Assembly: GCF_021347895.1 (NCBI RefSeq)
Contig: NC_067122.1
Location: forward strand, 40,048,082 to 40,112,081
Origin: Acanthochromis polyacanthus
Lineage: Eukaryota; Chordata; Actinopteri; Pomacentridae
Direction of reading: 5' to 3'
DNA length: 64,000 bases
Shown one piece after another: positions 51,205-64,000 of the stretch. A model generated the notes under the pieces. The model was not told where the DNA came from and did not search any database. It worked only from the letters and a program-made list of their open reading frames with translations. Within the stretch, counting starts at the first letter, position 1, and each line of letters opens with the position of its first letter. The position numbers were made by a program, and so were the translations under genes.

Positions 51205-51970
51205 TAAAATTTGAAAATGTGGAAAAAAAAAATATTTTCACAGTGGAACTTCTGATGTACACATTTTCAACATTTTTGGGAAATCTTTGAACATTTTTGG
51301 TGTAAAAAAAAAATGTTAAAATTTTTTCTGAAGAATATTCCCCCCAAAAAAAGGTTTATTGTAGATTTTTTGTGAATGTTCTGAAAGAAAATATCGGAAA
51401 TTTTACTGATATATATGTAATCACTTTAGATATTTTTTTAGGATTTTTACTCATTTTTAAAAAATATTTACAAGAATATTCTAGCCAAATTTGGGGATTT
51501 TTCAAAAATTAAACTGCCAAGGGAAATTTGTAAGGGATTATTGGAGTTTTCTTCCTGAAGGTTTTGCAAATTTTCAGAAATTTGGAAATTTTTTTCAGAC
51601 AAGGAAATAATGTTTTTTGGTGCCAGTAAACTAGGACAACAGGAGGGTTAATACATCTCAAATGAAGAAGTTACATGAAAGCAAAAATCTATTTTTCAGT
51701 AAAAACTGCTAATTTTTTAGGGGCATGCCTGGCTTATTTTGAGACACCTAACCTTAACAATCCTGGTAAAATAAAGCTTAAAATAAATTTTTCAGCAAAT
51801 TTTAAGATCTCAATATTCTAAATATCACATCTTATTTCAAGAAATCTTACCAAACCATTTTCTCTTGTTCTATTGGCAGATTTTTTTTCACTTATTTCAG
51901 GGTAAAAGTTCCTTGAAATAAGCTTATTTTTTCTTGTTTTGAGAGGGGCATTTTTTCCAGTGCAGTTTTA
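51205..51970. repeat. AT-rich interspersed repeats of unknown class
   Basis: Two adjacent non-coding repeats are recognised by phrase rather than by structure: one ending CAGTAAACTAGGACAACAGG (about 51625-51644), and one containing AAGAAATCTTACCAAACCAT and TTTTGAGAGGGGCATTTTTT (about 51838-51955). Both resemble common teleost repeats. Ends and class are not determined. Confidence 0.35.
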
Positions 51971-54249
51971 CAAATTACAAACGGTGGTATAATTTCACAT
52001 AAAGGGATCATTCTAAACTAATAAACACAGTATTTCATTGCTACATGTGATTAAATACTAACTCGTCTGACTCACCAGATGTAGACTTTGGGTATAAGAC
52101 TGCAATTGGGCACAAATTCACACTGTTGTTTTTCTCCCCTTCCTCTATCTACATGTTACTATTTTAAAAATCGCCTTCAACACAGGAAAAGACAATAATA
52201 TCCAGAGAGCTAGGCAACCAACCACACTGAGAAGTTCAAGCTGTGTCAAATATTTGGATTGTACAACGAAGTAGCTCTGCTTATCTATTTCAATGGCAGA
52301 TGTCACCTTCCTGCCTGCAACGGTTCAACCAGAACAATTCCCCCATCATTATTTTGAGTGGACATGATTTGTTGTCCATTGGGCGATTGTGATACACTAA
52401 GAGACCTGAGCTTTGTTTTCCCCTGTTGCAAATTAATAATGAGATGCAATCATACCATTCTACACAGCACTCCATTTGCACCAGAAAATAGTGTAGCTAT
52501 GCAAGACAATGCACAAATAAATCAGAACTATGAGTCTAGCTGAGCTGATTTGACCTTTAAGTCAACCTGAATGAATGCAACTGATCATCAGCCATGCTGT
52601 GCTACTTGATCAGAACAAAAAAACAAACAAACAAAACATTAAGTATTGTTTGGTAGTATTATTTTCAGTTTTACAAATCCAAAGTGCTTGAAATCATTAT
52701 GTGTAAATGCTACACCGTAACTCTGCACAACATTGCTGACACATCAACTTTTGTAAATGCATGTATATTGTAACTGATTTAGCCTAGTGTGTTAGCAGGC
52801 TAATAATTACTTATCAACCCAAAGTACAAATGGAACTGACGAGAATGTCATTAGATTTGTTGACATTTTGTTAGAATCCAAAGTTTGATGGTGTTAGATA
52901 AAAAGTGAAGAGGGTACTGCATTTATTTCATTTTGTATTGAATGGATCATGAACGTCTTTGTTTGTTTGTTTGTTTGTTGTTGTTTTCATTTTGCTGAAT
53001 TTCATTGCAATCCATTTAATCATGGTTAATATTTATCACTCTGAACTAAAAAGGTCACTTCCAGGTAGTATTTATCGTAAATACACTGTAGTCCTTAAGA
53101 TTCATCCTAGGGGCACCATGAATATTTGTACAAAAGATTGCATCAATACTTGTCAAGAGCCACTTTTTGTAGGTACTACATACTGGAAGCACAGTACAAT
53201 TTCTGCAATTTTGTAGATTCTCTGACATCTATCCATCACAATTTGGTCTTTGTCAAAGTCAGCCAGAGTGTTACGACGTGCATTTCATCCCACTTCCAAC
53301 GCTTCAAGCATCAACTGTTTACTTGCTGCTTATTATAGCCCATCCTTTTGCAGGTGGCATTGTAATGTGATAATCAATGTTACTCACTACAGCTGTCAGT
53401 AGTTTTAATGTTATGGCTGATTCAGTGTTGGTGAAGAAAGAAAATCATTTCACCATGACATGGAGCAGGGACTAAATTTGTATCAGTCCAGAGTGTGATT
53501 TAACAACTGATGACAAGTAAAAATGAAAGGAATCAGAACACCCAGGTGATGCCACGTTAACAGGCAATGACAGAGAATGACTGGAGAAGTGCTTTGCGAT
53601 CTGACAACAGCAAGACAAAAAAAAAGGGGAAAAAAAGCTCTGCTAGAGTTAGAGTGAGCATAATGTATTTGATTACATTCCTATTTTATTGTGTTAAGGA
53701 AGAAGTGATGAAGATGGCTGATGAAAACAACAGAGACACACACAGGTATGATTTGGTTTCAGAATAGCAGTGGACATATTTTGTACATCATACATTCAGG
53801 ACTAAATTATGGGTGTTTGACAGACTTGCTTTGCAGATTTTGTCTCTAGTCAGGGGAAAAAAAAACACCCATCATTCTTTGAGAAAACACAGAGGCATGG
53901 AGTAAAGGATTCTAACTAGTTCATTGTAACAGCAGTGTCAACCAAGGCCCGAACAAACAACAGAGAACAAAACCATGGCCCATAAACATCTAAATACAGG
54001 AAGAAGTTTTATACTTTCAATGGATTCTAGGTGGGATGGATTCAGTGAATAGTCAGAAACACTTTTTTTTGTTTTAACAATTTCAGTCTACGGTAAATTG
54101 GTTGTGTAACAGATTTCTTCATTGGTCCTCACTGCAGTGGTTCCTCATGTATGGATCTGAACACCAGCAAGCAGTTAGATAATACAGTTTAGGTTTTCTA
54201 AGATGCCATTTTATATATTAAAAAAAAGAAACTTTTTTTTTTTTTTTTA
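51971..54249. other. gene-free interval
   Basis: No supported gene. Short (GTTT)n tract at about 52960-52977, poly-T at about 54232-54249. Short open frames are unremarkable. Confidence 0.5.
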
Positions 54250-54500
54250 ATGAAAGCTTCAGGGAAGGTCAGCAATGACACAAGGACCAAGTGATTAGAT
54301 TTTGGCAGTGATGAGGCTTATGGTCTGAATCCATGGATTTGTTCAAGATTTCTTTATCATTGCAAGACAGCGGCACGGCGTCACTGTAACTATGACAACA
54401 AGTGAACACTACATCCTTCTGACAATCACGATTGTGATCCGACTACAAATCCACCGCCTTGGACTTACCGGGAATTATCCGTCAGAAATCATACATCGAC
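54250..54500 (-). repeat. unclassified interspersed repeat, copy B
   Basis: The reverse complement aligns by eye with 36158-36400 (copy A). Shared blocks include the AATCTAATCACTTGG and GTGTTCACTTGTTGTCATAG phrases in the same order. The copy ends at a poly-T run (54232-54249), which on the minus strand would be a 3' poly-A tract, hinting at retroposition. Confidence 0.6.
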
Positions 54501-54839
54501 TGAGCAGTACTGTGCTCTCTGAGTGTTTATCTTGTTTCATATGTGACACTGAGTTTTCAGAGACTCAAATGTTTTAATTCCTCCATTCTCGAAGAGATCA
54601 CAGATTCCCTTTAAGCCTACTCTCTGCCAAAGTGAAAATTTGTGCTCTGTGATGACAGTTCTGGATTATTCATCAATGTTGTAAGAACATGAAGTGGATC
54701 TGTGCTTTTTTTAATATTTCTCTCCATTATCCCCAAGTCCATAATACATTGTTTATCAAAGGCTTGTTCTTAGGGTTAGGGTTGGTTTGTGTGGCCAGTC
54801 ATTTGGGTGTTGAGGCCACAAGTTCAAAGGAGAAGGAGG

Positions 54840-56140
54840 TCTACAGATGACTGGTTCTATGAAAAAACATACATTATTTCATACCAATTGTTGCTCCCTG
54901 AATTTTAATCGTTTGTCTGGTAGCTGTTGCTAAAGAATTGATGGCCAAAGTAAATAGGAAAGGGGACAATGGGCTTTTAAGAGTCATGCTTGTTGCTAAA
55001 TTAAAAGCAGAGAATTTGTTATCAGCGAGGCTGTTGGTGGTTAATCTGACTCAATACAAAATCTCTTCTTGCCTTCAAAAAGATTTTCCTTTTGAATTCT
55101 ATCAAACGTGTTTTTGGCATCCATGGAAACAACAGCAACTAGAGTCGTCAGAAAGTCAAATAATGAATAATATTATATAAACATATTTTTGTTGAAATAA
55201 AAGTTAAATTTTTTAGTAAAGCCTGCATCTACAAAGGAAGTCAAAGCCTGCTCTAACCCAAGAGCCCATTATATTACATGGTATTTTATTGTCCACTTCA
55301 AGAAGGTTAATTGCCAAAATAGAAGAGCAGAGCTCTTAAGGTCCTATTTTTTCTGAATCACATGACTATCACATCAATGTCATGTTAGCCCTGTGTAATG
55401 ATTCTGAGAGTTTACATTCTATAAATGACTTACTGAAAACCCCGAGCAGCAAATTATTAATTTTCCATTTCACCACTTTAAAGAACTCAACTGGGAAACT
55501 GTGTGCTCCTGGACATTTCCCTGACTGAAGTAAAGAAATGGTTTTAACTATTTCTAACTGGGAAAAAGGGGATTCCAATAGATCTGCTTGATCCTCTAAT
55601 ATCTGTTGAAAGGTTAATTTATTTAAGAAGTAACCCATCCCAAGCCTCACCAAATCAACCTCTGAACTTTATAAATTAGCACAGATTCCTTTGAAACTCT
55701 CATTAATCAAATAATTGTTTATCCCCTGTGTAATTCTTACCGAGTATAGTTGATATGAAGGACTTTAGAGGGGAATTAGTGCAAAGAAGGGATTGGTTTC
55801 ATTGACCAATTTGGAAGAGTTCTGTTTAGCCAACATGGTCTCCTTTTTTGTTGCTTTTTACGAACTTAATTTAAGTTCAATCAAGGTTAAATCTAATTTT
55901 GTTGCGTAATGGGCTTCCTTTGGGTGTCTTATTTTGTCCTCAATTTCAAGGTGCTTCACACTTTTTAGACCTTCTAACCTGAGATTATCTAACCTCTTTA
56001 AAAAGCCTTGTAACTGTCCCACACAATTCTGCCATCAACTGCATTTTTTTTTAATCAAATTCTAAAAATAAGTTGGATTTAACTTCCAAAATATAAGACC
56101 TTTCATATCCACAAGAAAGTGTTTTCATTCTCCAAGAAGA
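54840..56140 (-). pseudogene. decayed L1-clade LINE ORF2 relic
   Basis: Read on the minus strand with many frameshifts and stops. Around 55970-55860 it decodes to a linker region (KxLEIEDKIRHP.., DLTLIELKL). Frame 55653-55369 reads FLNKLTFQQILEDQ and LLQSGKCPGAHSFPVEFF, matching the 'LxSGKxPGxDGxPxEF' RT entry motif. Near 55140-55105 it gives SMDAKNTFDRIQ (RT motif A, DAxxAFD). Near 55000-54940 it gives SPLSPFLFTLAINSLATATR (motif B' region). The catalytic YADD is not recognisable. It is an old, inactive insertion of the same superfamily as the L1 element at 59.4 kb. Confidence 0.7.
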
Positions 56141-56462
56141 TGGCTTTTCAGGAGGTTGAACAGATGGACTATACAACAGACAGAATGTTTTCAAAGCAGA
56201 AGCAGGACCAACAGCTTGCAATTAATAACACAAGATTAGAGAAAAAGAAAATTAAGAAAACAGAAAAGTAAATTACTACTAATTTTACCTTGCCATACCT
56301 GCTCCCTGTAATGATAGAAAAAAAAATCAGTGTAAATTCCTCTGACTGGGAAGCAACCATCAAATCATCAATGTATCTTCAATGATGTAAGAAAAGCCCT
56401 GAGTTGCAGTGGCACATCGTTTTGAAATTTAGCAATCATACCTGAAGCATCAGGCCAACATA

Positions 56463-58098
<1,636 letters not shown>

Positions 58099-58100
58099 TA

Positions 58101-58346
58101 GCTTGACACACAGTCGTGCGTTACCAGGTTGTACTCTGTGTTCACATAGTTCCTATACATTTCTATGCATATCACTACACTTTCTAAATGCGGAATAACA
58201 AGATATGGACTAGAACAGCTCAGAAAAGACACTCATTTTAGGAACATCACGTAGGTACGGCCCGTACACATATTATTGCAGGTTGTAGAGAGGGTGCGCT
58301 CGATTTGCTTACCCAGCTGTCCAGGAATGATATTAATAGTATTAGT
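58101..58346. other. gene-free spacer
   Basis: Short unrecognised sequence between Tc1 copy 2 and the 43-bp tandem repeat. Confidence 0.5.
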
Positions 58347-58475
58347 TAGTATTTCGTGGGGACGTTATACCTATTTTGTGGCCACAAATTAGTATTTCAA
58401 GCGCACGTTGTAGCTACTTCGTGGGAACGAAGTAGCATTTTGTGCGCACGTTATAGCTATATCATGGCTACAATT
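58347..58475. repeat. 3 x 43-bp degenerate tandem repeat
   Basis: Units 58347-58389, 58390-58432 and 58433-58475 are each exactly 43 bp and share TAG(T/C)ATTT near the start, G.GCACGTT(A/G)TA or GACGTTATA in the middle, and a CGTGG/CATGG plus ACAA/ACGAA end. Each unit contains small palindromes, clearest as CTACTTCGTGGGAACGAAGTAG spanning the junction of units 2 and 3. Confidence 0.75.
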
Positions 58476-58629
58476 TATTTATTTTTTTAACCATGTCATG
58501 AGAGGGGCTCTGTACTATGAAGACGAAAGCACAAAACCATTTGATGCATTACAGTTCTGAGTATGTTCAATTAATTTGATGATTTAACCTTGAAATGAGA
58601 GAGATTTAGAGATTTTAGTACCAAATCTA

Positions 58630-58875
58630 CAGTCAAGCCCGAAATTATTTATATTCCTAGCAAGTTTTAAATTGTTTTTGAATGTAAATAAAAGCTGTTT
58701 TTTTGGGGGGGGTTTTTTTGGCATAATGATGCCTCTTGTATATCATCTTATTGTCTTTTGGGAAACACCTGTATCACTTCCAATTAAAAACAAAACAAAA
58801 CAAAACTTGCTGGATGAACAAAAGTAAGTTCAGGTCAAAATTTGCTAGGAGTATGAATAATTTTAGGCTCGACTG
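58630..58875. mobile_element. 246-bp Tc1-derived MITE
   Basis: Terminal inverted repeats of about 40 bp: CAGTCAAGCCCGAAATTATT on the left and, from the right end, CAGTCGAGCCTAAAATTATT. It is flanked by TA on both sides (58628-58629 and 58876-58877). The inner arm reads CCTAGCAA(G/A)TTTT in both. No coding sequence. The ends differ from the full-length Tc1 pair, so a different transposase mobilised it. Confidence 0.8.
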
Positions 58876-58877
58876 TA

Positions 58878-59394
58878 TTTTCATTTCGGACAGAGCCACA
58901 CTTGTTGCTTGCGACAGTCTTTATGGCCCATTCTCTGGATTTTAGTTGTCTACCTAATATGCATGCATGAAATCCATATTTAACTTAAAAATAAATAAAT
59001 ACATAAGAGTGGTTTCCACATGGATTATCGCATCTCAGTAATCACAGAGCAATACATGGCAATATTGAAAGGGGGGGGGGGCTTTTAAAAACCGATTCCT
59101 ATTTCTGCAGTGTGTCAAAAGGACGTACGCGAGTCAGCCTGGCCGTTTGCAGCACAGCTACATTTTCCCAAGACCGAGAAGGACATTTTTGGGGGGTTTT
59201 CACACAGCCACCTCCCCGGAGTTCCTCTCGGTGTCATCGATCAGATTATTGCATTGAAGTCAATCTCATGCACTGGAGAATTGTCTTCAACCTCACTCAT
59301 CACCCCTGATCCTTTAATAGCCTCACTGTACATTTGAAAATGGCAAGTATTATCTAAAAAGCTGCTTTCACTTGGTGATTAATAAATGGTAATG
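58878..59394. other. gene-free interval
   Basis: Unrecognised sequence with a G9-10 run near 59072-59081. No supported gene. Confidence 0.45.
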
Positions 59395-59630
59395 ACAGAG
59401 TACCTGCCAGGAGAGGACGAGATGCTGTGAGATCGCGAGATTCTGCGAGAGTGACGAAAATTCAACATGGCGGCCCCCAGCTGCTAGATTAGAACTAAAC
59501 AAATCGCCGTTTTCTCGACTAATTTATATTTAAAAAAAACAACCTAAGTAGCCTGCTCAAGATCGTAGAAGTAGTGCTAAAGGTGGAGGACCTCGAGAGA
59601 TTTATCGACGACTGCTTCATCCGGTGCACG

Positions 59631-60383
59631 ATGGAGGAATCAGTCACCCAGACCCCGACCCCAAACCCAAACAAGAGGAAGAAGGCCGACTCCGCGACTG
59701 ACACACAAGACCTGTTGACCACGGATATCCAGGTAAGTGTTCTTGAATCTATTAATAAAAAACTCGATATCCTTGGTCTGCTTCACCAGGAGATTAAGGA
59801 CCTGAAGACAACCCTGGAGTTCACTCACCAGCAGATAGATGACCTGCAGAGAGACAACTCAGAACTCCGGTCCACGCTGACAGCCGTCACTTCAGAGGTG
59901 AGTACACTTAAAAAAGAAAACAAAACCCTGAAGGAGACCGTCCTGGACATTCAGTCGAGGAGTATGCGGGAAAATTTGATCTTCTCTGGCATCGCTGAAT
60001 CCACACCGGATAATCCAGAGTCTTTGGTTAAAAACTTCATGGTGTCAGCGCTTAAAATCCCTGCGGACACGGTTAAAAACATCACTTTCCACCGCATCCA
60101 CCGGATTGGACCCCGAGGTGGAAACCGCCCCCGTCCTATCGTCGCAAAGTTCGAGCACTTCCAACAGAAAGTGCTTGTAAGGAGCAAAGGACGGGAGCTG
60201 AAAGGTACGTCTTACGGAATGAATGACCAGTTTCCCAGAGAAATAAACGAGAGGCGCAAAGTTTTATACCCCATCATGAAAGAACACAGGCAGAAAGGTA
60301 AACGGACCGCACTAGTTGTGGACAAACTATACATAGATGGGCAGTTATTTCGGGAAACTTCTATTACACCCTGGCTCTTCTAA
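59631..60383 (+). CDS. L1-type ORF1 RNA-binding protein
   Basis: A 250-residue protein, full length and uninterrupted. L1 ORF1p forms trimers that coat LINE RNA as a nucleic-acid chaperone. Visible parts: basic N-terminal patch NKRKK (14-18), a heptad-patterned coiled coil (about 34-108, rich in L, K, E), an RRM-like domain beginning MRENLIFSGI (112-121) with HRIHRIG (154-160), and a C-terminal domain (about 192-248) with FPREINERRK and LVVDKLYIDG. I chose ATG 59631; the frame extends upstream to a GTG at 59574 but that part lacks a conserved start. ORF2 follows 478 bp later in another frame. Confidence 0.85.
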   Translation: MEESVTQTPTPNPNKRKKADSATDTQDLLTTDIQVSVLESINKKLDILGLLHQEIKDLKTTLEFTHQQIDDLQRDNSELRSTLTAVTSEVSTLKKENKTLKETVLDIQSRSMRENLIFSGIAESTPDNPESLVKNFMVSALKIPADTVKNITFHRIHRIGPRGGNRPRPIVAKFEHFQQKVLVRSKGRELKGTSYGMNDQFPREINERRKVLYPIMKEHRQKGKRTALVVDKLYIDGQLFRETSITPWLF

Positions 60384-60861
60384 TAATAATAATAAGAATG
60401 ATAATAAAGACTTAAACACTTAGTATACCACCTATTAATTTAGTTTAGAAAACGTAATTTAAAAAAAAAAAAAAAAAAATCAAAATCGCATGAATGTAAA
60501 TGTGTCACCCTCCCTATCTACACTCCCCACTGGAGAACCCCCTCCTCCTCCTCCTTTTCTGTCTCTCCATCTCTATATGTTTCCCTTTACCCCTCTCCCC
60601 CTCTCACACACTCACCCCCCTCATTTTCACTTACACCCTATGTACCCCCCATGTTTATTGTGCTTCTATGTTTGATAATGTGTTTGTTGATAATGTTTCA
60701 GGCAATATCGTGCTATTATATAATGTATATATAGATCCTGAGTTGCTATGTGCATCGTTCTCCAACGCCCACAGCTCACAGACAGCAACAAACAGCTCAC
60801 AGGGACACACACAGACGATACTCTATGTTGCGATTTATTCAATGACTGAACATCTCTCTTT

Positions 60862-63800
60862 ATGTTCAAGTTAAATATTGTAGCCTGGAATGTTCATGGC
60901 ATACGCTCACAAACAAAAAGAGTTAAAATTATGGACTATGTCTCCAAATTAAAAGCAGATATTTTGCTCCTCCAAGAAACGCATTTAGTAGAATCAGAAG
61001 AAAAATCTCTATTAGATTGTAATTATAATACCATCTTTTCATCTTGTTATAACAGCAGACAAAGAGGGGTCACTATTCTCATCCATAAGAGAGTACCATT
61101 CACTTTAAATAGCACAATAACAGACTCAGAGGGCAGATATATTATTATCCAGGCAACAATCTTTAATAAATTATATTCAATTGTTAATCTGTACGCCCCA
61201 AATAATGATGACCCAGCCTTCTTTCATGTGGTTTTCTCCCACTTAGCAGACCTATCCGCTAACTCAACAACCATTATCGGTGGCGACTTCAACATAGTAT
61301 TAAACCCGTCACTAGATCGATCTCATAGTCCAATACATGCAAAACAACCACAATCAGCAAAAGTCATGCAGGATTATATGAAAGATTTTGGACTAGAAGA
61401 TGTCTGGAGACTCAAAAACCCAACAAAGAGGGACTATACCTTTTTCTCTCAGGTGCACCAAACATTTTCAAGAATTGACTTTTTCCTCTCAAATAACTCT
61501 ATCGCACACAAAGCTACTACTAAAATTCACCCAATCATTATCAGCGACCACGCACCAATATCTCTCAGCCTGCAGACAGATTCCATCCCTAAACCTCCTC
61601 TGACTTGGCGCCTAAACATCTCTCTACTCGAAGACCATGAATTTGATCGAATAATAAGAAGTGAGTGGGCAGACTTTCTTAAAAACAATGATTCCAACGA
61701 TGTATCTCCATCTTTACTTTGGGAAACTGGAAAAGCCGTAATCAGAGGCAAAATAATATCGTACTCCTCGTACAAGAAAAAAAGGATCAACAACTACAGG
61801 AAGAAATTGAGGAAAAAATTAAAGAACTTACGGAGAACTATGCAATAAATCCAAGTGATCAATTATGGTCTGAACTACAAAATGTTAAACTAAAACTCGA
61901 TAATATCTTATCAAAGAAAACAGAGTTCCTATTACAACAGCTGAGATATAATAATTTTGAACACAACAATAAAACAGGAAATTTCTTGCAAACCAACTCC
62001 AGCGCAATAAAGAAAAATCCTTCATAACAGCAATTCAGGATCCCTCAGGAAAATACACTCAGTCACCCCAGGAAATTAATCAGACTTTCTATAACTATTA
62101 CCGGAGTTTATACTCATCTACAGTCAACCCAAACGAAGAAGATATTCATAACTTTCTTGACAATCTAAACTTGCCCGAATTAACATCAGATTATAGAGAC
62201 ACACTAGATGCTCCATTATCTATCAAAGAGTTACAGTGTGCATTAGACAGTATGCCAGCAGGCAAGGCACCTGGTCCTGATGGCTTCCCTGCTGAATTTC
62301 TTAAACAATTCTGGTCAATGTTAGCACCCCTGTTCTTCAGGACAGTGACAGAGATTAAAAATAATGGTTATATAAGTTCACATATGAATACAGCTGCAAT
62401 TAAATTATTATTGAAACCAGACAAAGACCCTACACTCCCCTCCAGCTATCGACCTCTGTCACTAATCAACACTGACATCAAAATTATCTCTAAAGCACTC
62501 GCCTCTAGGTTGGAGAAAATTATCCCGTCAATGATCCACTATGATCAAACTGGTTTCATAAATGGCCGACACTCCACCAACAATATCAGAAGACTTCTTA
62601 ATCTAATCTCTCTGACGCAACACCACAATAAAGAAGCTATCGTTATGTCACTGGATGCAGAAAAAGCCTTTGACAAAGTCAATTGGTCTTTTCTCTTCGC
62701 TGTGCTCCGCAAATTTGGCTTCGGAGAGTCTTTTATCCAGTGGATATCGGCTCTGTACAACTCACCCAAGGCTACAGTCACCACTAATGGAATCACTTCA
62801 CAAAGTTTCAGTTTGCAAAGGGGAACGAGACAAGGATGCCCACTCTCTCCTTTATTGTTTGCGATCTTTATCGAACCATTAGCAACAGCTGTACGTCAAA
62901 GCACTGATATCAAAGGTATATGTGCTCTGGAGACTGAACACAAAATTAACCTATACGCAGATGACATTTTACTTTACCTACAAGAACCGAAAACCTCAGT
63001 GAAGGAAGTATTTAACCTCATTACAACCTTCTCACGTCTTTCAGACTACTCCATCAACTGGTCAAAATCAATCATATTACCTTTAACAGAAAACTCATGG
63101 AATCCCACAGTCCAAACCTCGAATTATTCTATTCCTACTGGCAACATCAGATATCTAGGCATAAATATTTCCTCCAAACTCTCAGAGCTAGTTCACCTGA
63201 ACTACACCCCACTTTTGGATAAAGTCTGTGATGATCTAAGGCGATGGAATAACCTCCCCATCTCCCTTTTGGGATGATTAGCTACGGTTAAAATGAAAAT
63301 ATTACCTAAAATCAACTACCTCTTTTCCATGATTCCGTTTAAACCCACATCAAAGTGGTTTCAATCGTTAGACTCTGCCATTGGTAAATTCTATTCAAAG
63401 AACAAAAAGGCTAAAATCAGTCTAGCCACCCTCCAGAGGAATAAATCAGAAGGGGGACTGGGAGCCCCCAACTTCATGTATTATTACTTAGCCAACCAAC
63501 TTCAGTATATCACCAAATGGATTCATCCACATGTAGAATATAACTCCTGGCTGGAACTAGAACAGTTAGATTGTAACCAGATCAAAATCTCTGACCTGCC
63601 CTTTATCACTTCCGCCCTTAAACATCACTCCTGCTTCAAGAACCCAATGATTGCCTCCACCTTGTCTGCCTGGTGGAAAACATTGGAGGTCACAGGCTCC
63701 CAATTAAAACCCAGCATACTGTCCCCAATCTGGCACAACCCTGATTTTGCAAACAATAAAATAGCTCTTTATTTCAGGACGTGGGCAGAGAGAGGAGTCA

Positions 63801-64000
63801 CCCACCTCCACCACCTTTTTGATGATAACATATTTAGGACATATACAAACTTATTCCAAACATTCGAAATAAGAAATGGAAACTTCCTCCACTACCTACA
63901 GGTAAAGAAGACGCTTACAAGTAGAATTCCATCGCTTCAGTCTAATCCACAGCCAACTGATTTACAGCCACCTGAATTTGTCAAATATATTGCGAAACTG
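60862..64000 (+). pseudogene. L1-type ORF2 (endonuclease-reverse transcriptase), broken and partial
   Basis: From ATG 60862 an APE-type endonuclease is intact: N10 (WNVHG), E39 (LLQETH), Y111 (NLYAPN), D142/N144 (GGDFN), D206 (SRID) and SDH (228-230). A frameshift in an A7 run (61777-61783) moves the linker to a second frame, which without correction terminates at TAA 61846-61848. A second shift, best explained by one missing base near 61987, moves it to a third frame carrying the RT: GKAPGPDGFPAEF, SYRPLSL, QTGFINGRH, SLDAEKAFDKV, RGTRQGCPLSPLLF and YADD (about 62957-62968). A TGA at 63275-63277, where the related sequence pattern expects Arg (CGA), then interrupts it. Beyond this the frame is open for 241 codons to the window edge. 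The protein cannot be made intact. Confidence 0.88.

Larger units (their letters stand above)
59395..64000 (+). mobile_element. L1-clade LINE, 3' end beyond window
   Basis: A 5' UTR with CGCGAGATTCTGCGAGAGTG and AACATGGCGGCC precedes ORF1; ORF2 carries endonuclease and reverse transcriptase. The left boundary is approximate. Between the ORFs (60384-60861) lie an A-rich run (60460-60479) and a C/T-rich stretch (60505-60650). The element is near full length at its 5' side, which is unusual among the truncated LINEs of this window, but ORF2 is inactivated. The 3' end and target duplication lie outside. Confidence 0.88.

Noticed and set aside
59574..59630. ORF1 start at the upstream GTG
   Set aside because: Vertebrate LINE ORF1 normally begins at ATG; the first in-frame ATG is 59631 and gives a typical-length protein.

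Overview
The window looks like teleost fish genomic DNA, probably percomorph. It is AT-rich non-coding sequence with many microsatellites, Tc1/mariner elements, L2/Rex1-, RTE- and L1-type LINE remnants, tRNA-derived SINE sequence and small foldback or MITE-like elements. I see no prokaryotic or viral gene organisation. Only one host protein gene can be supported: a minus-strand slitrk4 orthologue whose whole coding sequence lies in one exon (22593-25175). A predicted splice acceptor at 25218 and a GTAAGT donor at 26069-26064 place non-coding 5' exon sequence upstream, in a GA/GT/C-rich, microsatellite-laden region (26.07-28.9 kb) that probably holds the promoter.

Layout. 1-7.2 kb: gene-free, with one telomere-motif-bearing MITE at 1.77 kb. 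7.2-8.8 kb: full-length Tc1 copy 1 (+). 8.8-14 kb: gene-free, with a 549-bp palindromic MITE at 10.36 kb and a foldback element at 11.5 kb. 14.1-15 kb: 5'-truncated L2/Rex1-type LINE. 15-20.5 kb: gene-free, with a Tc1-derived MITE and a large (TA)n. 20.5-28.9 kb: slitrk4 with its presumed 3' UTR, intron and 5' region. 28.9-46 kb: gene desert with a Tc1 fossil (31.5 kb), an unclassified repeat (36.1 kb), an RTE-type LINE tail (39.7 kb) and a SINE (43.7 kb). 46.1-49.6 kb: an RTE tail, then an L2-type LINE split by a 2.45-kb modular repeat with a 9-bp target duplication. 50-54 kb: degenerate tandem repeats and AT-rich repeats. 54.8-56.2 kb: badly decayed antisense L1-type LINE. 56.46-58.10 kb: Tc1 copy 2 (-), nearly identical to copy 1. 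58.3-58.9 kb: a 3 x 43-bp tandem repeat and another Tc1 MITE. 59.4-64 kb: a fairly young L1-clade LINE with intact ORF1 and an ORF2 broken by two frameshifts and one nonsense codon, running off the window end.

Functionally there is one neuronal adhesion-receptor gene in a repeat-rich gene desert; everything else that codes is transposon-derived. The least ordinary observations are: both Tc1 copies carry the same in-phase A AAA AAA run exactly where the ATG frame must shift by -1 to reach the transposase frame; the nested insertion at 46.7-49.6 kb has a visible target-site duplication; and the 2.45-kb repeat repeats an AGCGCCACCTG-type module eight times. Splice sites, element boundaries and family names were read by eye, with no alignment or database search.
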